Assembly (NCBI GenBank): GCA_033239525.1
Contig: BSYO01000011.1
Coordinates: 4,617,973-4,681,972 of the forward strand
Length of the DNA: 64,000 nucleotides
Direction: 5' to 3'
Source: Nepenthes gracilis
Taxonomy: Eukaryota; Streptophyta; Magnoliopsida; Caryophyllales; Nepenthaceae
In this document: positions 49,301 to 60,369 of the stretch, in pieces
How positions within the stretch are numbered: position 1 is the first letter of the stretch
How the letters are laid out: every line of letters starts with the position of its first letter
The notes under the pieces: model-generated
Seen by the model: only the letters and a program-made list of their open reading frames with translations
What the model was told of the DNA's origin: nothing
The model's database searches: none
Translations under genes and position numbers: made by a program

Positions 49301-52300
49301 AGAGATCTTAGAGCTGCTTTGGAGGTTGGTCTAAGCATGTCTACTGGGCAATTTTCCAGCTCCCGTGGTATGGATTCCAAGGTTTGTATCATTATGCAAT
49401 GCTTAATGTATGTGGTCATCTGTTGTTTTTGTTGTTTCTGTTTTGAAGTGTAAGAGACTATCCTTATGATGTCATCTAATGCTTAAGACAAGGGCTGAGC
49501 TTGAGGAGATAGCTCTTGCTGAAGCAGACGTTGCGAGGCTGAAGCAAAAAGTTGCTGAGCTGCACCATCAACTTAATCAGCAAAGACAGCATCAGTATGG
49601 TTCGCTTTCTGATGTATCTGAGCGGTATATTAACCATTTTTTCACAGTAATAGTTCTCAACATGTGATTTCTGGGGTTCTCTTCCTTTCCCCTCTCTTTC
49701 CTGAGGGAAATTGAATACCAAGAAATTAGAGTGCAAAACAGGCCTGCTACCTAGGGCACAATGTACAGTGAGGGGATCTGAAAAATAAAAGTCAATATTT
49801 TGCACAAATGCTGACATTGGTACCTCAATAACAAATAGATTTGAAAAGGGAAACTAGGAGAAAAATAGCCTAGTGGTTGGCTGTCACTTGTCTAGGCAGA
49901 TAAGCAGGGTTTAATTCCTGCCAACACCTTTTCCCAACTTAACTATCAAAATACTAAAAGAAAAAGAACAAAAAGAGGACAAAAGAGCCATCTTTCATTA
50001 ATAGATTACGGAATATCTGCAAAAGTTCTTTGAGCTTCTGCAAACAGCCAAAGAAAGACTGAGGGCGAGCCATCTGTCATTTATAAATTACTGAGCATCC
50101 TCAAAGCTCTTCTTTGAGCTTTCTCAAATAGCCGAAGATAAACTCAGGGTGTAGCATTCCAAGCACCTGCTTTCCTGACAGGAGAACCGTTTCAAGCATG
50201 CAACTCCCATAAGCAATAAACCCAGGAAACGCTAAGTTTTGTGTGTGCATAAGGTCCTGTGATTTGAATGCTATGGTTTTGAATCTTGTTGTTGCTAGAT
50301 GCCAGGAGCTTTACTTCAGATATTTTGTTCAATAATTTTGTGAACGAGATTTTGAAAGATTGTCTTCTCTATTTAACACTGCCATTTCAAACAATGAGGA
50401 AATCAACTGCCACCACCTTAAGCATCTATTTTCTTCGCCCTCCACTTACATTATTTTTGCAGGAGAACAGGGAGAAGTGTAATTCATCTCCTCCCTGTGG
50501 ATACCCCCTCACATTACTATTTTCTGTGTCCACCACTTGCTTTTTGCCAGATAAAGATGGAAAACAAACCCTCTCATTAATTTACCACGTCACTATTATT
50601 TTCTGTTGCTTTCAGTATATCTTCTCTATGGAGTTGGCCATGTGAGCATAGGAAAATGGTTGGTCAAGCAGTCTTTAATTCAAGTTGATTTTCACAGAGC
50701 TTTAGTGGATGACTAATTTCAGGCCCAGTATCACCCTCCTAGTGAAGTTTCCCATGAAAGAGAGATTGGAATGATCGACTGGCTGAAGCAAAACAATCAT
50801 TGGCTTCAATGTGGTTTTTCCTGCAAGTGTAGTTGCTTTTACTTGTATTTGTTGATCAAAATATTTTCCTTGTATCCTATCCAATGCCAACAGTTTCCAT
50901 GCCCTTCTTTCCTCAATATCGATGGAGCTTGTACCCTGTCCAATGCACCTTGAAGCCCCACCCTGCAGTTTCCATGTCCTCCTTTGCGTAAGCTGCAATT
51001 CATCTGCATTTACTCTCTACCATTGAGAACTCTTCGGTCGACCCTTTTTTTCAAGTATGATCAATAGCCTCTCTAGATATCCTCTCTATCATAGGGTCCC
51101 ACATCACGGGTTGGGGTGTTTGGATTTATGCAACCTTACTCTTGTATTTCCAAAAGGCTGTTTCCAAGTTTGAAACCGTAATTTTCAGGTCATATTGAAG
51201 TGACCTTACCATTGAGCTGACACTAACTGTTTTGGATAGCAGTTGTTGCTTTCAGGTATCCAATATGCTGATACTATGCATTCTTGATTTCTATGTTTCT
51301 AAGGGCTCAGCCTCTGTTTAGGCTTCCATAGGCTACTTGTCTTTCTTGGCATGAAACAGACACTTTATATACAAAATGACTGATGAGCTTATTTTAACCT
51401 AATTTGCTGTTTCCATATTCAAACCTATAAAGCCTGGTAGTTCAAGATTAACTTTACAAGAAAGAACCAGCGGACTTGAATTTTCTTATGGACATCAGCA
51501 TGCAAAGGGTGGTTTCTTTGTTAAGGTGGGTCTTAGTTTATGTGCAACCATTCTTGAAGCTCATAACACGTTGCCATTCGGAGATCGTGGAGACGTACTA
51601 AAATTATTGCTATAGGAATGCAAGTATGGGTTTGTGTAGCTAGTGGATATAATATCTTACAACCTAGTTGCCGCTGTACAAAAGAAATGCGGAGTACCTT
51701 ACTGTCTTTGTCTGATCTGTGCAGGAGGTTTTTGCAGCAAGACTTTGATAGCACCCTTGCCTTTTGTAACCATGAAAGGAAACAAAGAAATGAGGTATGC
51801 ATTCTGAAATTGAGTTTTCGCTGGAGTTTTGGAACTTATTATCGTGTATTACCTGTCTTCTTCCTCGTTCACTTCCCTCCGAAACACCTTGTTGATGGAG
51901 GGCCTCTGTGAATGTCTGTGGCTCTCCCATTCCTCCTTTTGTCTCCTTTTTTTTTTTCATGCTTTCTTATTTCATCTTTTTTTTTAGGGGGGGAGGGGTT
52001 AGAGTTGATTATATTTATATTGATCCTTCTTATCGCATGCATATCTTTTTCCTCAGAAGTAGCATTTACAAGTATATGGATTGCTTAGCTTCTCTAGAAG
52101 AGAGGGTGGGCTGTGGCATAACAGTTAAATTGTTTTACTGTTATCGAGAGGTCACAGGTGGAAACCACAAAAAATGACATCTATACAATACAGGAATTAG
52201 TTGTGTACAATTGGCTCCCCATATCTCATGATGTTGGAGCCTTGTATACTGAGCTGCTCTTTATATTCTATGGAAAAAAAAAATAGTATGTGTTATGAAT

Positions 52301-53941
52301 CATTGATATAGCCTTGTGCATTTGGGTAATGCGTCATTATGAAGCACCAGTCTGTATACAATGGAGTAAACTGAAAAAAGGAATCTACTATGTTTTGCAT
52401 ACTTTCATTTTGCCTGCTTTGTTTGCTGGGCAAACCTGAGCTGATATGCAGAGATGTTTTGAATCCCTTGGATAGCATTTTGCTTCAGAAGGATGAAGAT
52501 AACAAAAGTGAAGACGCTTTAAGTTCTGCAATAATTTGATAATGGCCCCGTTTTTGGATCCATTCTCATGTTCAATCCATTCACAAAGCATTTTGAAATA
52601 ACCACAATTATGTAAATGACCCTTCTCTAGATATTGGGTTTACGATTCACACAGAATCATTCATAGAAATGTAAGAATTATGAATCAGCATTGAAGTCAT
52701 AGGATAATCAAACAAACTTCTGAACCAGTATGACAAAATTATCCTAAATCAGTCCAAGCAAACCCAGAGCAAGTTCTAGGAACACAGTAAATACCCCGGA
52801 GGTCCCAAGCTTGGAATTCACATTCCAAAAAAGTTCTCCAAATAATAAAATTGTCCAATTCTGGCTTCTCATGAAGTTCTAATTGAGCCTCAAGTCACGC
52901 AGCTGGATTCCGCCAAAAAGCGCTAGTTGCATGCCAGTTGTGTGCCATGATTCTGCCAATTGGCCGCTTGTGCTGTGTTCACACAACTCACCATTTTCCT
53001 GCTACTCCTCCCAAGTGTGGTGTCTCGTCATCAGCATAATTAGTAATACTTGTATTTTAGGCCAAATATCTTGGACTTCTGTTGATTTTGCGAATACAGA
53101 TTTCATTGTTAAAAGGTGCTGACTGAAATGGAACCGATTTTTGCCCTCACTGATGTTTGAGCAAAGATGTTGGAGTTGTGTTTTTGCGATCAAGCAGACT
53201 GATCCACTGGCAAATGCAAAACCTTCTATTTTTCCCCGAATTGCCCCTGGCAGTTTTGTAAGATGTTCATTTGTTGATAGGAGAGCTTACTGGGGCCTGA
53301 ATGGAGGAACATAAAGGGACAAGCATTAGCCGCCGCCAGCAGCTGTAGGCAGCCTTCTCGGAAACATTTCGTGGAGCCGACGAGCTTGGTCGAGTTGAAT
53401 GGTGCTGAACCAGCAGCATCTCCATGTATGCCTATGGACGAGTTCTGTGCTGTCGACTCTGGCTCCATGCCTTCCACTTCAAGGCTAGCCGAGGTAAAAA
53501 CTTTGGTCCTATGATTAAAGATAATTAAATTATAATAAATAACACACTTTGATGTGGTCACAGGAATTTCTGTTTTATTTGGTGACGTCCAATGCCGATG
53601 CACATCGTCTCATATGGACAACACTAATATAACCATGACCGATATCGATATTTTTATCAATGCGTGAAGATTGTGTCGTATTTTCTACATATTCCAACTC
53701 GGTCTATAGTTGCTAGAATTATGAGATTCTCACTTCATCAAGCTTGTTGCAGTCCATTGACTTCCCGAGACATCCATCGGCAGCATCGTCCACTTTAGTC
53801 GAGCTAACCACTCGCCTCGATTTCTTCAAGGAGCGGCGGTCACAGCTCATGGAACAGCTCCATAACCTTGATCTAAACTACGGAGCAGCATCCTCGCAGG
53901 ACTATCTGTACAGACCACCGTCGTCGCCTCCCTGGAGCTGA
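28316..53941 (+). CDS. REN1: Rho GTPase-activating protein, REN1/PHGAP class (PH + RhoGAP + coiled coil)
   Basis: Predicted to speed GTP hydrolysis on plant ROP GTPases; Arabidopsis REN1 limits ROP1 at the pollen-tube tip. Coding exons: 28316-28369, 31941-31977, 33005-33081, 34506-34576, 34646-34724, 34841-34985, 35112-35231, 37606-37683, 37823-37878, 37980-38049, 40114-40201, 44041-44284, 45012-45233, 46007-46351, 47812-47861, 48292-48352, 48439-48522, 49268-49381, 49488-49624, 51725-51794, 53281-53493, 53753-53941. All junctions are GT-AG and phases match, giving 867 residues. Domains: PH about 19-127, RhoGAP about 160-372 with arginine finger R203 in GILR, acidic Ser-rich linker 374-562, coiled coil about 579-710, conserved tail ending PPSSPPWS. 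The start gives MSASQATFERPRPGPANT, joined to VFKSGPLF. A short extra exon between exons 19 and 20 cannot be excluded. The symbol is by class; orthology among REN1, PHGAP1 and PHGAP2 is not settled. Confidence 0.9.
28555..28630. repeat. 39-bp tandem duplication in intron 1
   Basis: The unit beginning TTTGGAATGTACTTAGTAAG is present twice in a row (28,555-28,593 and 28,594-28,630) with no mismatch visible over 37 bp. The perfect identity suggests a recent event. Confidence 0.85.
31941..34985 (+). other. REN1: Exons 2-6 of the REN1-like gene: PH domain
   Basis: Five short exons encode residues 19-154. The segments GIGWKSWKKRWFILTRTSLV then FFKNDP, LGGIDLNNSG, KLLTVLFPDGRDGRAFTLKA and DLYEWKTALEQAL give the beta-strand and C-terminal helix pattern of a pleckstrin homology domain. 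W116 is the conserved Trp of the final helix. PH domains of this class are thought to help membrane targeting. Confidence 0.88.
32050..32185. repeat. Short dispersed repeat with GATATCGG/CCGATATC words (intron 2)
   Basis: The stretch is dense in self-complementary words around ATATCGGTATCGG and ATACCGATGCATATCG. A related piece (ATGCCGATGCACATCG, then ACCGATATCGATA) occurs in intron 21 near 53,590-53,665. It is probably debris of one repeat family. No protein is encoded. Confidence 0.4.
35112..44284 (+). other. REN1: Exons 7-12 of the REN1-like gene: RhoGAP domain
   Basis: Residues 155-373. The domain opens near VVGRPILLALEDIDGGPSFL. The arginine finger lies in KVEGILRLSADVEEVERRVQ (R203). 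HILRELPSSPTP follows the usual LRELP--L-P pattern. ETFPEPNRRLLQRILKMMH and ENRMTPAAVAACMAPLLLRP form the later helices. The site where many animal RhoGAPs have Asn (GPNL) reads APLL here; as I recall this is shared by the plant class. Introns 10 and 11 are long (2.1 and 3.8 kb). Confidence 0.88.
38480..39720. repeat. AT-rich insertion-like block in intron 10
   Basis: The block is far more AT-rich than the rest of the intron. Its edges carry repeated words around GGAAAATAGAAAA (38,488-38,525 and about 39,670-39,690) with GGAAAAC and TTTTCC words nearby. It may be a decayed DNA transposon or MITE; clean terminal inverted repeats and a target duplication were not resolved. Confidence 0.3.
44451..44546 (-). 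mobile_element. tRNA-derived SINE fragment in intron 12
   Basis: On the minus strand the sequence has TGGCCTAGTGGTTAG (box A-like, 44,524-44,538) and, about 35 bp on, CCTGGATTCAATACC (decayed box B, 44,485-44,499), ending in an A-rich run. Spacing and order match the RNA polymerase III promoter of plant SINEs. The copy is short, so the 3' part is missing or very brief. Confidence 0.6.
45012..46351 (+). other. REN1: Exons 13-14 of the REN1-like gene: acidic, Ser-rich linker
   Basis: Residues 374-562. Exon 13 is rich in Asp, Glu and Ser (SESDDSSDDENSDF; NEADQETDDDHE). Exon 14 is Ser/Pro-rich. Low predicted order and many Ser-Asp/Glu pairs suggest phosphorylation, for example by casein kinase 2; this is inference. 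Exon 14 can start at 46,001 or 46,007 because two acceptors lie 6 nt apart. Confidence 0.8.
47812..49624 (+). other. REN1: Exons 15-19 of the REN1-like gene: coiled coil
   Basis: Residues 563-711. Heptad-like segments include LAIQRLELSKNELRNRIAKE, ARGNAILQASLERRKQALHE, VQRLQEQLQAERDLRAALEV and LEEIALAEADVARLKQKVAE. In Arabidopsis REN1 the C-terminal coiled-coil region is reported to be needed for vesicle or tip localisation. Confidence 0.85.
49868..49980 (+). mobile_element. tRNA-derived SINE-like copy in intron 19
   Basis: TAGCCTAGTGGTTGGC (box A-like) is followed about 30 bp later by AGGGTTTAATTCCTGCC (box B-like) and a tail with A-rich runs (AAAAGAAAAAGAAC). Same arrangement as at 44,451-44,546 but on the other strand. 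The 3' end is approximate. Confidence 0.6.
52104..52262 (+). mobile_element. Au-type SINE copy in intron 20
   Basis: The order of words follows the Au SINE of angiosperms: a GGCATAAC-GTTAAATTG stretch, then GAGAGGTCACAGGTGGAAACC (decayed box B region), then GTGTACAATTGGCTCCCC, then TTGGAGCCTTGTATACTGAG and a T-rich end. Recognition is from memory of the family consensus; many positions have changed. Confidence 0.65.
53590..53665. repeat. Dispersed repeat fragment in intron 21
   Basis: Shares the words ATGCCGATGCACATCG and CCGATATCGATA with the repeat at 32,050-32,185 in the same gene. Short and decayed. Confidence 0.35.
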
Positions 53942-54160
53942 CTCGACGCTTGAAAAGGCCAAGTGAGTTATCAGTAAGATTGCCACGTCAGTTTCTTATT
54001 TGTAAATCCTTTTAAGCTATTGCCTGTAGTAGCAATATGTTCTTGTAATTTCCTTTACGCTGTTTATTTTTACTCTGTTCGCTCCCTATCTGTTCGTGTT
54101 TCACACTGTTCGTTCCCTTTCTGTTCATCTTTTGACACTTTCGGCTTTTGGTTGTGTTGC
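53942..54160 (+). other. Probable 3' UTR of the REN1-like gene
   Basis: The sequence after the stop is T-rich and falls into AT-rich intergenic DNA near 54,170. No canonical AATAAA was seen in the first 200 bp, so the cleavage site is not assigned. Confidence 0.45.
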
Positions 54161-56650
54161 GTGGTCTTTGGATTTCTTTTTTTTTTTAATTTGGCTATGA
54201 AGGATTTTGAATTGATGTGGATTGGTTAAGCTTGAAAATTGTAGTTTGTGATTAAAATATATATCTAGAATTAAAAAAAAAAAAAAAAGTTTTGTAAGAT
54301 TATTATTAGATTTGTCATAGTTTATCGGCACAAATAGGCCAATATGAAAGGACTTAACCCTTTGAATCAGAATGTTTGGCAATTGAATAGCATGTGTAAA
54401 ATAAATGTTGTAGAGATATGAATATAATAAACGAGATAAGTGGTATTAAAACATATGCGGTTGTCGGTAAACGTTTAGAAGTATATATAGAATATAATGG
54501 AAAAATATTTAAGATAATTCACATTCATAAAACTAAAAAATGAAGCATTGGAGAGAAAAAAAAATAGTTAAATTTAGGGGAAATTTAGTTTGAGTGAAGA
54601 TATATATTAAAGTATTACATTGGATTGAGTATAATAAGTAATAGACGTTACTGATTCTATATGTTGAGATAGCATTATACAATATAGATTATCTAGAATG
54701 GATTCAGTGTTTTATATGAGTTGTTTTAAGTCGTATTATCCTAACTTGAAAAATTTTTCATGCAAACATTCACAATGGATTAATATCATATTGATAATAT
54801 TAGTTTAAATTTTAGTAATTTAGAATAATTAAATATCCATCATAAAAGTTAAAAATTTTTAATGTATATTAGTGTCAAACATTAAAGAGCCCAAAGTCCT
54901 CGTGTCTTCGTGAATTCTTCTTTGATATCGGATTGTTACTTATTGTTTAATTACTTGCTCATATTTTCGTACCTTTAATTATAGACTTAAATACGTTCGA
55001 TAATCTTAACACTAATTGTTTTCTCATGATTGCATCACAAGATTGATCTTCATATTTAAGTATTCTCAAGGGTTAATTTTGACATGCATTCAAATCCCGA
55101 CAAAAAAGTACGTGTTGCATGGTTTTGTAGTTATACAAATCAATCGGTGAAACGCGTCCTTCCTTGCTAAATCCAACCATGCTTAAGGTCTAAGTGTTGA
55201 AAAAATGCACCCATTACTATGAAATTAGGGTTTGCTCAAAAGGTTTATGAGGCAACATTAGGGTTTTTATGGGTAAATCTCTCTCTTTCTCTCTCTATAT
55301 ATAAGGGTTGATATCTTATTTCTAGTTCGTAGAACAATTACACCCATTTATGAAATTAGAAAATTATAGAACACAAAACTCATGGGATTGATCAAATTGA
55401 AGAAGAGAATGAATCTAAACTCCAAAATTTTGAGAAAAAAATCTGATAAAAGGGCAAGAGGTGAAAGACTTGTAGAGCATTTTTCTAAGACTGCAATAAG
55501 TGAGCATGTCTTAATTTTTATTTTTTTAGCGGATTAATTTTTATTTGTATTGCCTATTTTAAAAGAAGGCTTGGGACATATCTAATCTAATTATCTTGTC
55601 TAATATACTATTATTGTTGAAAAGGCAATTCAAATAAGAATGAAGCATTTTTCACTAACAAATAGGATATCACCTTTTAAAGAATATTTTTCCATTAATA
55701 AGTAAAATCTTTCCTTTTCAATCAATCACTATTGGATAATCTATACATACAATATAATCTCATGTGAAGATTGACCATGTTACTATTTTGTATACACCGA
55801 TATGTATTCTATCAAGTGATTGGATTGTTCAATTCCCAGTGTCAGATTTGTTCAAGATATTGTCTTCTTAGGGAAGGCATGAAATCCATCCAATCTGCTT
55901 TCCATCTTCTATACGATTTTATCTTAAAAAAATATCTCAAAATCAAGAAAATTAATTTCACTTATAAGAAAAATATTACCTCTTTACTCAACTAATATTG
56001 AATAATTCACTTAACTATGTGGGGGAGTTGAAATATAAATCAAAAGCTAAGCTTCATCATCCCACCCAAAAAGCAAAATCACGAGGTACTTGGGAATCCA
56101 AATTTTTTATGGGATTATGGTCAATATTGATTCGAATCAGCTCTAAGTTCAGTTAGGTTTCTCATTTTTATTTTTCGCTACTTTAATATTTATATTTTTT
56201 TTTGACAATTTAAACAACTAATATAATAATAATAATATATTAAAATATATTGAACTGAACTTATAATTTTTACGGTATAAGTTGATATAATGATAAAACT
56301 TTCATGTCTAAGATTATAATAAGATCCTAATTGCTCTCAAAATCTATCTTCTAAGAATAAGATCTCACCATAAAAGCAAAATGCACTCCAAGGACTAATC
56401 AAAGTGTGTTGTTAGATAAACTTGGAATGCATTTTAAACCAAAAAAAATATTATAAAATTAATTTAATATTTAAATATATTATCATAATTTTAATTATCT
56501 AATATATTATAATAAAAATTTATCATAATTAATAAATTTAATTATATGATTTTAAAATATGTTAGTAAAATAGGCTTATAGGCTGTAGTGATGATTAAAG
56601 TTTGACCACCAAAAACATAATTGACGGTCAGTTTTTTTTTAATATAGTTT
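54161..56650. other. AT-rich intergenic region with LTR-like debris
   Basis: 54,840-55,080 is related to 18,630-18,910. At 55,279-55,311 a CT-rich run leads into CTATATATAAGGG, a good TATA-box-like word, but no coding sequence follows. This suggests a promoter inside an old LTR rather than a gene. Nothing else is recognised. Confidence 0.4.
54840..55080. repeat. Dispersed repeat related to 18,630-18,910
   Basis: Shares ordered words with 18,630-18,910. It sits about 200 bp upstream of the TATA-like word at 55,300, which would fit the U3 part of a decayed LTR. Confidence 0.3.
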
Positions 56651-58899
56651 TTTTTTTTTTTTTTTTGCTAACGCTCATCCCCTCTGTCAGTCTGTCTTGT
56701 GTTTTGATTTCAGCTGTGAATGACATGTCTCTCGTGAAAGTGACAACACCAATGACTGGCTGACAAGTGGACAAATGAACAGGCTTATTATAACCACACT
56801 GCGTTGGAGGTCAGAGCTCGCGTGCGGCAGGTAGGTCTCTTTAGCCCCTCTCCTCGTCCGAGCCGTACGACCACCTTCTTATAAACAGTAAGTTTATTTA
56901 TTTATCGTTATAATTAATTTAATTTTATAACATTATTTATTAAAATTTTAAAAATAAAAAAAAAATTGAAATAAATTTTATTAGGTATGATCCAAATAGG
57001 ACCAGCCTAACCCAATTTAAAATTGGGGCCCAAGCGCTAGTAATCCGAATACAGATGTAGAGAATCATGCCAACCTCTCGAGCAACTGGATGACAAAAAT
57101 TATACAAAATTAAGACAAATAGCAGCTCGGTAGGATAATAAATCATATGTTAAAATTTGACAAATGATTATAACAATCGGGAGATAATAATGCACACATA
57201 GGCAACCCAATCGAATGACAGAATAAATGTCAGCTAGTAAAATTTAAACGATTACTAAATTCAAATAACGGTTATACATCAAAAGTAACTGCTAATATTT
57301 AGTACAATATAATACATTCAATAATAGATGACTGTTTTGAATTAATTAACCGGTTAAAATCATAATTATAAATACAGATCTTCAACCAATAATGTGGTAA
57401 GTTTTACTTAGACATATAAATATCTATAGAGAGTACACTCAAAGCAAAGCTTAGTCCTTCAAACCTACAAGATTTTAACACTTATCCCTTTTTCTTTCAT
57501 TTATTTTCTTCATTTATCTTTTAATTTTCTTAAAAAAGATTATTGATTTAAATATTAAAAAAATATTAAAAAGTAAATATTATATATCTCTAACATCTCA
57601 GTAATTATTATGATGCATAAGGTCAGGATTTATACCTACAAGGATCAGATATATAATTTTTCAGATTATTCAAATGATTCATTTGACTCTCTAATTTATA
57701 TAACAATTTGGGTTCAAAAAGCGCATCAAATGTTGTATACAAAGTATAAGTTTTTTTTTTTTTTTTGGTAATTAATTTAGAGTATTTGCAATGTGTTATA
57801 AATATATAAAATATTTTTTTTAATTTTAAAAATGATAAATGATAGAGATTTTAATATCATATTTTAATGAGTTATTTAGAATTAATCTTCTATATTATAA
57901 AGGTAAATTTTTATCATTAATAACTTTAAAATCTTCTATTTAGAATGGTAGATCTTTCATATTTATTTTTTAATCATATATCTTATTTTGTATAATTTAT
58001 CGGTCATTATTTTTTTATATCTAAAATTTATTATAATTTATAAATAAAAATAAATTATTAACAATAGAGAATTATAAATAAATTATAGAGAGTATCATAA
58101 GTATCAATTTTTTTTAAAAAAAGAAGAAAGCGCTTCCTTGATTTGGTTATTAATAATATTTATAGTTTTTTTTATATGATAATTAAAAATTAAAATTATT
58201 ATTCTTATAATAATATTAAAAATATTTTTAAAAAAAATACAAATTTGAATCTTTTATTAATTTTTATTTTACTATTAACTAGAAAAATAGCATAATATCC
58301 TTTCATTTTTCTTTTTTCTTTCCGTCCTTTTTTTGGTACTTAAGTACAAATACTTTTTACTTTGCTCTTGTTTTGTCCTTTTTGAAGAGGGGGAAAAAAA
58401 AAACTATATGCCATTTAAAAAATGTAAAATTCATGTAATTTACTATTTTTGTTCATAAAAATAGATTATCAAAATTTTTTAATATTTTTTAAATGATATT
58501 TTACATTAAATAAAATTAGAGATATATTTATTAGTCATTCAAATATTCAAAAATTATTTTTAATTTTTTATATTAATAGAGTAATAATTCAATATTAAAT
58601 AGATCATAACAATAATAAAATTTTAATAGTAGAACTAAACAACACCTAAATTAAAATCGTAAGATTTACATAAATAATCGTGAAATTTACATAAGTACTA
58701 AGCCTAATTAAAACTAGGTAAACCGATTAATTAAATTTTTATATGATATAATTAGAATATATCATACAGTCAAATAATCAGATTAATTTTTTAACCAAAT
58801 ATAATCACTTGCAGATAAAAAGTCTGGCCGGCCCGAATATTCAATCTTATTTATAACTATAAGCCTTAATATCTTAGGAAAATACTAATTTTGAGACAA
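56651..58899. other. AT-rich intergenic region, possible solo LTR within
   Basis: About 56,980-57,660 has LTR-like wording: a TATAAATACAGATC word near 57,368, then AAGCTTAGTCCTTCAAACC and a later AGGATCAGAT. It lacks a visible partner or primer site. 56,700-56,880 is GC-richer and unexplained. The rest, to 58,899, is nearly pure A/T with homopolymer runs. Confidence 0.3.
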
Positions 58900-60159
58900 A
58901 TAATCTCATTAAATAATATCACTGTTTAATTAATAATTGTTTCTTTCATCCAAATATACTAACAAAGATGCAGATGGATGAGGCCTCAAAACTTGGGGCC
59001 ATGGTTAAGCCTATGGATAAAAGCGACCAAGGTCGGACCAGATGTCCAAGTAATAGGGACCGAGACTATAAATCGAAGTACATGGACTCGACAAGATAGC
59101 CAGAGTAATCTAAAATAGAATATGAGAGAACCCATCAACCCTTATAGCCATACTTGCAAGGAGACAAAACATATCATCTTCAAGTGCACGTTGGCCAAGG
59201 GGCCTATCTAGAAGAACAGTGTCTCATCTTATCAGCTTGCTTACTATCTGTCGTGCTAATGTCATATTCAAGGTGTGTTAATGTCATATTCAAGGTCTAT
59301 TCATATCCAATGGATCATTTCTCAAATAGCAATGAATCAATTCTCTGGCTAAGAACCTCCAAAGTCCTCAAAAAAGACCCTCAATCTCCAAAGTCAGACA
59401 GTGAATTTATCGGGTCGATCTTAAAACGGGCAGATGGTAAGATGAATTTGGCTCACACTTAATAAAAATATATATATGTTGATAGATGTAGAGTGAGAAG
59501 ATGGAAGCCAAGAACACAGTATACCTAGAGAAGAGAAGATGGAAGAGAGAAAAAAGTACTTCTGCTATGCTCAAAAATAGACTTGGTCTGTTTTAATGTC
59601 AACTAAGCTTTAGATAGTGTAGCTCTATTCCAAATAAATCTGCTCTGTTTCAGTGTCAGCTAAGCTTGGCCTAGCTAACAGGCATAAAGAGGCTTTGAAT
59701 GTGATCTAAAGGAGAGTTTCTGCCTTGGGGAAGGAGTCGATGGCTCCTTCCCGAGGAATTCCTCAAGAACAGAGCAAAGCAGAGCTGACATTTCCATCAG
59801 AGACATTAACTGTTGCTTGAGGAGGCTTACCACCACCAGTCTATCCACTACTACCGCAATTTTCACCCCCTCTCTTCTATTGCTTCAAGCTTTTCGAGCT
59901 TTTCCCTCCCCTTCTCTTCCAACAAAACAGAGCAGTGTGAACCCTAGATCGAGCGTTAGTTCATATAAGTAAAAGGCAATCTGATCATGGAATTCCTCAA
60001 AGGCAATAAGCAGTAGCGAAAAAATGGGTTAGTCTGTAATGCGATGCTAAATATCCAAACATTAATTAAGATGGAAAAGACATTGAATTTCTGAGACATT
60101 CCGACACGCAAAATGAAGGACGGAAGGCGAGAGCCTTGACTTTTAAGCACTGCTACTGA
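58900..60159. other. Intergenic region with short direct repeats
   Basis: Two small duplications are visible: TAATGTCATATTCAAGGT at about 59,258 and 59,280 (tandem), and a TCTGTTT(T/C)A(A/G)TGTCA-CTAAGCTT phrase at about 59,586 and 59,646. Open frames (59,154-59,462; 59,675-59,866) show no family motif and are not called as genes. Confidence 0.4.
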
Positions 60160-60369
60160 GACAAGTGAAGACGCCCAGGAAGAAACAGAGACGATTTTCA
60201 GGTGCTAGCTAATGTAACACTCGCTTTTCAGTTTTCACCGCCAAACTGTTCCAACCAACAAAAAATTAAAAACAAAAAAACTGTGATTTTTTTTTAATTT
60301 CAAAATGGAAATATCACCATCATCAGCTAGCCTTGAGAATTTGAAGCTTCCCCTTTGATTTGAATCTCC

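Larger units (their letters stand above)
51725..53941 (+). other. REN1: Exons 20-22 of the REN1-like gene: conserved C-terminal tail
   Basis: Residues 711-867. RFLQQDFDSTLAFCNHERKQ, GPEWRNIKGQALAAASS and LVELTTRLDFFKERRSQLME are strongly class-typical blocks, the last being a further helix. The protein ends RPPSSPPWS with TGA at 53,939-53,941. Confidence 0.88.

Noticed and set aside
50286..50645. 119-codon ORF in intron 19
   Set aside because: Located within a phase-consistent intron; Phe/Leu/Ser-rich translation typical of T-rich intron DNA.
59154..59462. 102-codon ORF as a gene
   Set aside because: No family motif, no plausible splice continuation, and it includes a tandem duplication typical of repeat debris.
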